NCBI GenBank assembly: GCA_963737425.1
Contig: CAVTSX010000010.1
Location: 1,254,869-1,318,868 of the forward strand
Direction of reading: 5' to 3'
DNA: 64,000 bases
Origin: DASXRA01 sp963737425
Lineage (GTDB): Bacteria; Actinomycetota; Actinomycetes; Mycobacteriales; Jatrophihabitantaceae
Shown here: piece by piece, positions 59,328 to 64,000 of the stretch
Position numbering within the stretch: position 1 is the stretch's first letter
Layout of the letters: every line of letters starts with the position of its first letter
The notes under the pieces: model-generated
What the model was told of the DNA's origin: nothing
The model's input: the letters and a program-made list of their open reading frames with translations, nothing else
Databases searched by the model: none
Made by a program: the position numbers and the translations under genes

Positions 59328-60488
59328 CTACGCCGTCCGGTGCAGGCGGGTCAGGACGAACTCGCGGTGACCGAGAATCTCCGCAGCAGCCCATTGGCCC
59401 GACGCGGTCGCGACGACAATGTCTTCGACCGCGTCGGCCGCGGCGTCAAGGGTCATGTCCTCGGTGATCACGCGCGAGACGTCGAGGTCGATGTGCTCGG
59501 ACATCGTCGAGACCGTCTTGGGATTCGCAGTCAGTTTGAGCACTGGGATGATCGGGTTTCCGATGATGTTGCCCTGGCCCGTGGTGAACAGGTGCAGCGC
59601 CGCACCACCCGCCGCGAACAGGGTCACGGACTCGGCCGCGGCAGACGATGTGTCCATGAACTGCAGGCCGGGCCGGGTCGGGGCCTCTGCCATCTCCAGT
59701 ACGCCGTCGATCTTGGCGCTGCCGATCTTCTGGATATTGCCCAGCGCCTTCTCCTCGATCGTGGTGAGGCCACCCGCAATGTTGCCCTCGGTGGGTTGCG
59801 ATCCGAGCAGGTTCGCCTCCTGCTCGAGGATGCAACGCTGGTGCTCGTCGAACAGGCGTTGGAACTTCTCGCGCAGGTCGGGGTCGCCGATGCGATCGGC
59901 CACGATGTGCTCGCCACCGGTCAATTCCGAGGTTTCGCCGAAGAAGAACGTCCCGCCGGCCGCGGTGAATCGTTCGGCGAAGCGGCCGATCGTCGGGTTC
60001 GAGCCGAGCCCGGACGTCGTGTCTGACTCACCACACTTCGTGCTGATCATCATTTCCGTCAACGGGATCTCTTCGCGCAGCAAGGCAGTTGCGCCCTTGA
60101 CGAGCTCCGCCGCCGCGCGGCTGGCGCGCTCGATGATCTTGAGGTCTCCGGAACCCTCGATCGAGAACGAAGCGACCGGCTTACCGGTTGCCGCGATGCC
60201 GTCGGCCACCCGGGCGGTCCAGTTCGGCTCGATACCGATGACGACGACCGCCGCGACATTCGGATTCGCGCCAGTGCCGATAAGCGTGCGGAAGTGCAAC
60301 TCCAGGTCCGGGCCGAACTGCAGTCGCCCGTACGGGTGCGGTAGTGCAAGCGTGCCTTGAACGACCTTCGCCACGGCTTCTGCCGCCGCGTTCGAGATGT
60401 CATCGACGGGCAGGATCACGACGTGGTTGCGGCAGCCGACCGCGCCGTTTGCCCGGCGGTAGCCCTGGAACGTGAGGTGATTGCTCAT
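59328..60488 (-). CDS. UxaA/GarD-family dehydratase, large (C-terminal) subunit
   Basis: The protein has 386 residues. It corresponds to the catalytic part of altronate/galactarate dehydratase: GYRRANGAVGCRNHVVILPVDD, ELHFRTLIGTGANPNVAAVVVIG, MMISTKCGESDTTSGLGSNPTIGRF, GGLTTIEEKALGNIQKIG and FTTGQGNIIGNPIIPVLKLTANPKT. These iron enzymes dehydrate sugar acids to 2-keto-3-deoxy acids. In UxaA the N-terminal SAF domain is usually fused; here it is the separate gene before it, with an ATGA overlap. The sugar acid is unknown. Confidence 0.92.
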   Translation of the reverse strand: MSNHLTFQGYRRANGAVGCRNHVVILPVDDISNAAAEAVAKVVQGTLALPHPYGRLQFGPDLELHFRTLIGTGANPNVAAVVVIGIEPNWTARVADGIAATGKPVASFSIEGSGDLKIIERASRAAAELVKGATALLREEIPLTEMMISTKCGESDTTSGLGSNPTIGRFAERFTAAGGTFFFGETSELTGGEHIVADRIGDPDLREKFQRLFDEHQRCILEQEANLLGSQPTEGNIAGGLTTIEEKALGNIQKIGSAKIDGVLEMAEAPTRPGLQFMDTSSAAAESVTLFAAGGAALHLFTTGQGNIIGNPIIPVLKLTANPKTVSTMSEHIDLDVSRVITEDMTLDAAADAVEDIVVATASGQWAAAEILGHREFVLTRLHRTA

Positions 60489-60769
60489 GCCCAGCGCTCT
60501 CCCTTCAGGTTGTGGACATGGACGTGCTCGCCCGCCTGGATGTCGCGAGTCGCGCGCCCGATGACCGTGCCGTATTCGATGACCTGATCCCCGGCCGTGA
60601 TGCCGCGCAGGGCGAGCTTGTGCCCGAGCGGGATCGCATCGACGATCGCGACCTCGAGCTCACCGCCGCCGTCCTGCACCCGCCCACGAGCCGGCGAGCC
60701 GGGCGAAATGTCCGCGACGGCGACGCCGACCGCATCGTCCGGCGCGTGGACAAGAAAACTCTGGTACAC
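60485..60769 (-). CDS. UxaA-family dehydratase, small SAF-domain subunit
   Basis: The predicted protein has 94 residues with a SAF domain: FLVHAPDDAVGVAVADISPG, VAIVDAIPLGHKLALRGITAGDQVIEYGTVIGRATRDIQAGEHVHVHNL. The HKLAL and GxxVxVHN positions are family hallmarks. GTG 60769 (MYQSF) follows GGAAGGGG at seven bases; a longer frame to 60940 crosses the operator and has no similarity. It forms the complete dehydratase with the next gene. Confidence 0.88.
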   Translation of the reverse strand: MYQSFLVHAPDDAVGVAVADISPGSPARGRVQDGGGELEVAIVDAIPLGHKLALRGITAGDQVIEYGTVIGRATRDIQAGEHVHVHNLKGERWA

Positions 60770-60849
60770 GAAGAAGCCCCTTCCGTCCTTCACGACACGA
60801 GTCAAAGCAGTACCCCGGGCGGCTTGACGATCATCGCCGAAATTGTCAG

Positions 60850-60860
60850 TGGTCTGACCT
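60850..60860 (-). promoter_or_regulatory. GntR/FadR-type operator upstream of the uxaA pair
   Basis: TGGTCTGACCT has the perfect GGTCTGACC core of the sites at 34063, 39052 and 39960. It lies 81 bp upstream of the small-subunit start and 77 bp downstream of the nagB stop, so it marks a separate promoter for the dehydratase pair. Confidence 0.55.
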
Positions 60861-60936
60861 CCGGTTGTCTGTGACGGTAGATGGAGCGCCGCACCTCTGT
60901 CAACGCGGCCACCGCCCGTCGCCTGTCGGCTTGCTC

Positions 60937-61728
60937 TCACCCGAGAAGGGCAGCCGATTCCACGTCAAGGTACAGCCGAGCGCCCCGCACTGTTGACAGG
61001 ATCGATGCCGGGCAGTCGGGCGACACGCCGCCGGACAACGCCGCTCGCACGGCCGCTGCCTTGCGTCGTTCGGGTACGACGGCGAACACATGCCTCGCCC
61101 GCAGCAGCGCGGGAATCGTCAACGAGAGCGCCCGGGTGGGCACCGCGTCGAGAGTTGGGAAGTGACCCTCCCGCCATTGCTGGGTCCGGCTCGCCTCGTC
61201 CAGTTCGACGGCGCGGACCAGCTCGCCGGTGTCGAAGTCGGCCGGCGGATCGTTGAACGCCAAGTGCCCGTTCTCGCCGATCCCCATGACGCAGACGGTC
61301 GGATCCAGGTCTTCGATCAGCCTGGAGTAGCGGGCAATTTCGTGGTCGGCGTCAGGGGCATCACCGCGCAGCGGCTCGAAGCTGCGCGGCTGCACCTGGT
61401 CGACCAACTGCTCGCGCAGGAAGCGGCGAAAGCTGGCCGGATGCTCGTCCGACATGCCCAGGTATTCGTCCATGTGCAACACATGCACGCGTGCCCACTC
61501 GACATCGTCGCGGCAGCGAAGCGCTTGCAGGAAGGGTAGTTGTGAGGGGGCACAGGCAAAGATCGCGGCGATGGTCTCGCGCGTGACCAGCAATTCCCGG
61601 ACGGCTTCGGCGAAGTCCCGCGCACTCGCCGCGCCGAGCTCGGCGGCCGAGGCGAACACGCCGGCGTGCAGGCTGTCGTATGTCCGCACGAACAACGGAT
61701 CGCCCGGCGCCCTCGGCGGTTCGCTCAT
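60937..61728 (-). CDS. nagB: Glucosamine-6-phosphate deaminase/isomerase-like
   Basis: The predicted protein has 263 residues. It has LHMDEYLGMSDEHPASFRRFL (the Asp region of the active site) and VMGIGENGHLAFNDPP, where E. coli NagB has GVGNDGHIAFNEP. The catalytic His is kept, while the Asp141 and Glu148 counterparts read Asn and Asp, so the substrate may differ slightly. The reaction is conversion of glucosamine-6-P to fructose-6-P plus ammonia. ATG 61728 overlaps the ceramidase-like stop (ATGA), placing it last in nagA, ceramidase-like, nagB. Confidence 0.88.
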   Translation of the reverse strand: MSEPPRAPGDPLFVRTYDSLHAGVFASAAELGAASARDFAEAVRELLVTRETIAAIFACAPSQLPFLQALRCRDDVEWARVHVLHMDEYLGMSDEHPASFRRFLREQLVDQVQPRSFEPLRGDAPDADHEIARYSRLIEDLDPTVCVMGIGENGHLAFNDPPADFDTGELVRAVELDEASRTQQWREGHFPTLDAVPTRALSLTIPALLRARHVFAVVPERRKAAAVRAALSGGVSPDCPASILSTVRGARLYLDVESAALLG

Positions 61729-63101
61729 GGTGCTGCCGACTCGGGTCGTCCGAGCTTGTCGATCGCCTGCAATGCCGCCTCGACCAGTCGCTCGCCGGCT
61801 TCCGGCGCGAAAGCGGCCGGCTCGCCGTACCCGCGGTGCGCGTGCAATACCTCGTAACCGCCTTCGGCATAGGCCGACCGGTGCGGCACGTAGCCCGGAC
61901 AACCGTTCGCGTAGCCCACGACGAAGACGTCCGCGCCGGCCCGCTGCCGAATGTCGAGGCCGAACTCGACGAAGGGTTCGCCCGGCAGGCCCACCATGCG
62001 GATACTCCCCCACCGCAACGCCGTGACGTCCAGTGTCATCGCCTCGTCATGCGGGGACGAGGCGGCCATCCGATCGGCCCAGTCGGCCCAGCGACGCAGC
62101 CGGTCACGGTCCTCGGGCCGGCCGTCGGCGTCCCCGGACTGCGATTCGGCGCGCCAGTCGGCGGCCATCGCACGAAACCGCGCCGGATCGTCGACCGGAA
62201 GGCGGGGCGCCGCCACGTCGACAGTTGCTGCTCGCACCTGCGGCCCGGCCGTTGCGCGGGGGGCCACCGCGAGCGGCGTCCCGCGCGGGCCCGTGGCCCG
62301 CTCGCCCGCCTGCACGGCGGCGCCGGCCAGAGCGCGGCCGAGGCGACTCATCTCGCTGAAGGTGCGCACCACGCTCGACTGCGTCGAGAGACTGGCCTCC
62401 GCGGCATGGCCGGTGTTGATCTGGCCGGCGCATCCGGTCAGGAACATCGCGACCGCTCCCGGATAGACGCCTTCCAGCGCACGGACGACGGCGCCCGGGT
62501 AGTCGGCGGTGATCTGCCGGTTGTCGGGTCCGAGGGTCACCGGATGGCAGGCGTAGCCGCAGACAATGCCGATCACGTCGCCGGAGGTGGCCTCGATCCG
62601 GATCGTCGACACGGCGGGGTCGGTGACGCCACCCGGTCGACGCCGATTCTTGCCGACCGTCTCCTCGCGGCCGAAGTTCAGCGTCATCCGCGCCGCGACC
62701 CGGTTGCCGGCCGCATCGGTCACGGCCCGTACGACGATGTCGCTGACGTGCTCGACGTAGTCGCGCACGGCCGCCGTCCCCGGCCGCCGGTCGTCGGTCT
62801 CGGGTCCGCCGTGCGTGTGCGTGGTCGCGAGCATGACCGCGCCGGAGGCAATGCCCGTCTGGCGCGCCACCCGCTCGCGGATCGCCATGGCATCGCCGGG
62901 CGTGAGGCGCAGCAGGTCGGCGACGATCAGTGCCGTCTCGGCGTCGTCCGGCTCGTCGCCGGACACGACCAGGGCGCGCACGTAGAGCGGGTCGTGCACA
63001 CCCTCGGCCGCGCCGCTTCGCGCGGCGAACCCTGCCATCGGCAGGCCGGGCGGCGGCGTGATCTCCAGCGCGCTGAGGCCGGCCCGGATGCCCGTGCTCA
63101 C
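61725..63101 (-). CDS. Neutral/alkaline ceramidase-like N-acyl amidohydrolase
   Basis: The predicted protein has 458 residues. Motifs recall neutral ceramidase: GLSALEITPPPGLPMAGFAAR, LATTHTHGGPE, CGYACHPVTLG, FLTGCAGQINTG, and VGLPGEPFVEFGLDIR near the end. The His residues of THTHGGP and ACHPV would bind zinc. The C-terminal Ig-like domain of full ceramidases is absent and there is no signal peptide, so it acts in the cytoplasm. Embedded between nagA and nagB with GTGA/ATGA overlaps, it probably removes an acyl group from an amino-sugar derivative rather than from ceramide. Confidence 0.88.
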   Translation of the reverse strand: MSTGIRAGLSALEITPPPGLPMAGFAARSGAAEGVHDPLYVRALVVSGDEPDDAETALIVADLLRLTPGDAMAIRERVARQTGIASGAVMLATTHTHGGPETDDRRPGTAAVRDYVEHVSDIVVRAVTDAAGNRVAARMTLNFGREETVGKNRRRPGGVTDPAVSTIRIEATSGDVIGIVCGYACHPVTLGPDNRQITADYPGAVVRALEGVYPGAVAMFLTGCAGQINTGHAAEASLSTQSSVVRTFSEMSRLGRALAGAAVQAGERATGPRGTPLAVAPRATAGPQVRAATVDVAAPRLPVDDPARFRAMAADWRAESQSGDADGRPEDRDRLRRWADWADRMAASSPHDEAMTLDVTALRWGSIRMVGLPGEPFVEFGLDIRQRAGADVFVVGYANGCPGYVPHRSAYAEGGYEVLHAHRGYGEPAAFAPEAGERLVEAALQAIDKLGRPESAAP

Positions 63102-64000
63102 AGCTTCGTCCCGACCGGGGCATCGCTGGTCTCGTACACGACGGTTCCTCCGATCACGGTGGCGACGATCTCGATCTCGCCACGCGCCGCGTCCAGACGA
63201 GCAAGCGTCAGGTCGGCCGGACCGCCGACGTCGACCGACCGGAACGCGAGAGTGGCCGACGGGAACAGCCGGCTCGGATTGGCCGACGCCATCGCGACTG
63301 CATCGGCCAGCGCGAAACCGGCTGTGTACACGGCCCAGGCGATGCATTCGCGCAGGCTCCGGGCGGCGCCGGCCAGCAGGCTGGTGCCGACCAGCGAGAG
63401 CCGGCCGTCGGCGCTCAGTTCCACGTCGGCGCCCATCGGGCCGTGGTAGCGGCCGGGCGGGCGGCCGGCGATGGCCACGCTGTCGCTGACCAGGATGCTG
63501 CGCCCTGAGCCCTTCGCCCGCACCATCGCAGCGAACGTCGTGGCGGGCAGGTGGTGGCCGTCTGCGATGAAACTCGCCATCAGCCGATCGTCGGCCAGTT
63601 GTTCCCAGATGTAGTTGGGATGCCGCGGCAATTGGGCGTGCGCGCCGTTGCCGAGATGCGTCGACAACCGCGCGCCGGCCGCTACCGCCCGCGTGATGTC
63701 GTCGGGCCCGGCGGCGGTGTGACCGATCGCGGCCACCACTCCGTCGCGCGTGATCTCCTCGATGTAGCCGGGGGAACCCGGCAACTCCGGTGCGAGCGTG
63801 ACGATGCCGACCGCGCTGTCGGCGGCCTGCTGCCAGCGCCGGAACTCGTCGATGTCGGGCGCACGCAGGTGACGGCGGTCGTGCGCCCCGCGCGGACCGT
63901 CCTCAGCACACAGATACGGACCCTCGACGTGAGCGCACGGAACGGCTCGCGCGATGAGCGGGTCGGCGCGCCGCGCGGCCGAGATCGCCTGCAGCGACTG
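63098..64000 (-). CDS. nagA: N-acetylglucosamine-6-phosphate deacetylase-like amidohydrolase, 5' end missing
   Basis: The C-terminal 300 codons are in the window; the start lies beyond the right edge. Motifs are AHVEGPYLC...GAHDRRHLR (metal Glu and substrate loop), AAIGHTAAGPDD, STHLGNGAHAQLPRHPN, FIADGHHLP and ILVSDSVAIAG (catalytic Asp), all in NagA order. The enzyme removes acetyl from GlcNAc-6-P. Differences such as GNGAH for the usual FNAM suggest a diverged member. The stop overlaps the next gene (GTGA). Confidence 0.9.
   Translation of the reverse strand, partial: QSLQAISAARRADPLIARAVPCAHVEGPYLCAEDGPRGAHDRRHLRAPDIDEFRRWQQAADSAVGIVTLAPELPGSPGYIEEITRDGVVAAIGHTAAGPDDITRAVAAGARLSTHLGNGAHAQLPRHPNYIWEQLADDRLMASFIADGHHLPATTFAAMVRAKGSGRSILVSDSVAIAGRPPGRYHGPMGADVELSADGRLSLVGTSLLAGAARSLRECIAWAVYTAGFALADAVAMASANPSRLFPSATLAFRSVDVGGPADLTLARLDAARGEIEIVATVIGGTVVYETSDAPVGTKL

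Noticed and set aside
1..64000. CRISPR array, rRNA genes or natural-product cluster
   Set aside because: I saw no regularly spaced direct repeats, no rRNA sequence and no PKS, NRPS, terpene or RiPP genes.

Overview
The window reads as chromosome of a high-GC actinomycete (Actinomycetota). Support comes from strong G/C bias at third codon positions, GTG starts, leaderless promoters, a fused CydDC, a DUF222/HNH (13E12-type) gene, and boxes that resemble the mycobacterial DosR (DevR) operator. The genus cannot be fixed from the sequence. Nakamurella-, Jatrophihabitans- or Mycobacteriales-like relatives are guesses. The window has no rRNA, no CRISPR array, no phage integrase and no antibiotic biosynthetic cluster. 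It has one tRNA (Val, CAC).

Region 1 (1-17 kb) is a low-oxygen/dormancy island. It holds three universal stress proteins, a GAPDH, a GNAT plus NDP-forming acyl-CoA synthetase fusion (Pat type), a polyphosphate kinase 2 and a complete cytochrome bd oxidase operon (cydA, cydB, cydDC). Palindromes of the form GGGAC-N4-GTCCC lie in the promoter regions; the best, upstream of cydA, matches 17 of 20 positions of the DosR consensus. A complete 1332-bp IS3-family element with a 3-bp target duplication sits in the 3' end of a DUF222/HNH gene, and the original gene end can be reconstructed. An SRPBCC-like pseudogene lies next to it.

Region 2 (17-28.7 kb) is housekeeping and stress-related. It contains a four-gene overlapping alkylation-damage operon (ECF sigma factor, O6-alkylguanine-DNA alkyltransferase, Fe(II)/2-oxoglutarate dioxygenase, unknown protein), a PanE-like reductase, a divergent HxlR/YceI pair, an MFS exporter, a ROK regulator, tRNA-Val with a truncated GNAT gene behind it, a divergent Lrp/M20 peptidase pair, and small membrane or unknown proteins.

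Region 3 (28.7-64 kb) is a catabolic island, nearly all on the minus strand, with dense ATGA/GTGA stop-start overlaps. It contains: (a) a dipeptide-type ABC transporter, dppABCDF-1; (b) an accessory sdhBACD-fumAB unit whose flavoprotein lacks the usual FAD-linking histidine; (c) a FadR-type GntR regulator; (d) a nine-gene run with a second dpp transporter, an enolase-superfamily enzyme, two amidohydrolases and a TIM-barrel protein, headed by a U32-like gene; (e) an IclR, creatininase, Gfo/Idh/MocA and amidohydrolase operon; (f) an AAC(3)-type acetyltransferase behind a large secreted helical-toroid enzyme, divergent from a dimethylformamidase-like protein; (g) a split UxaA-type dehydratase; (h) a nagB, ceramidase-like, nagA operon cut by the window end.

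Four GGTCnGACC palindromes, the known form of FadR/GntR operators, lie before dppA-1, sdhB, gntR and the uxaA pair. This suggests that the local GntR protein ties these scattered operons into one regulon for an acidic or amide-containing carbon source, probably derived from an amino sugar or sugar acid. The substrate cannot be named from sequence.
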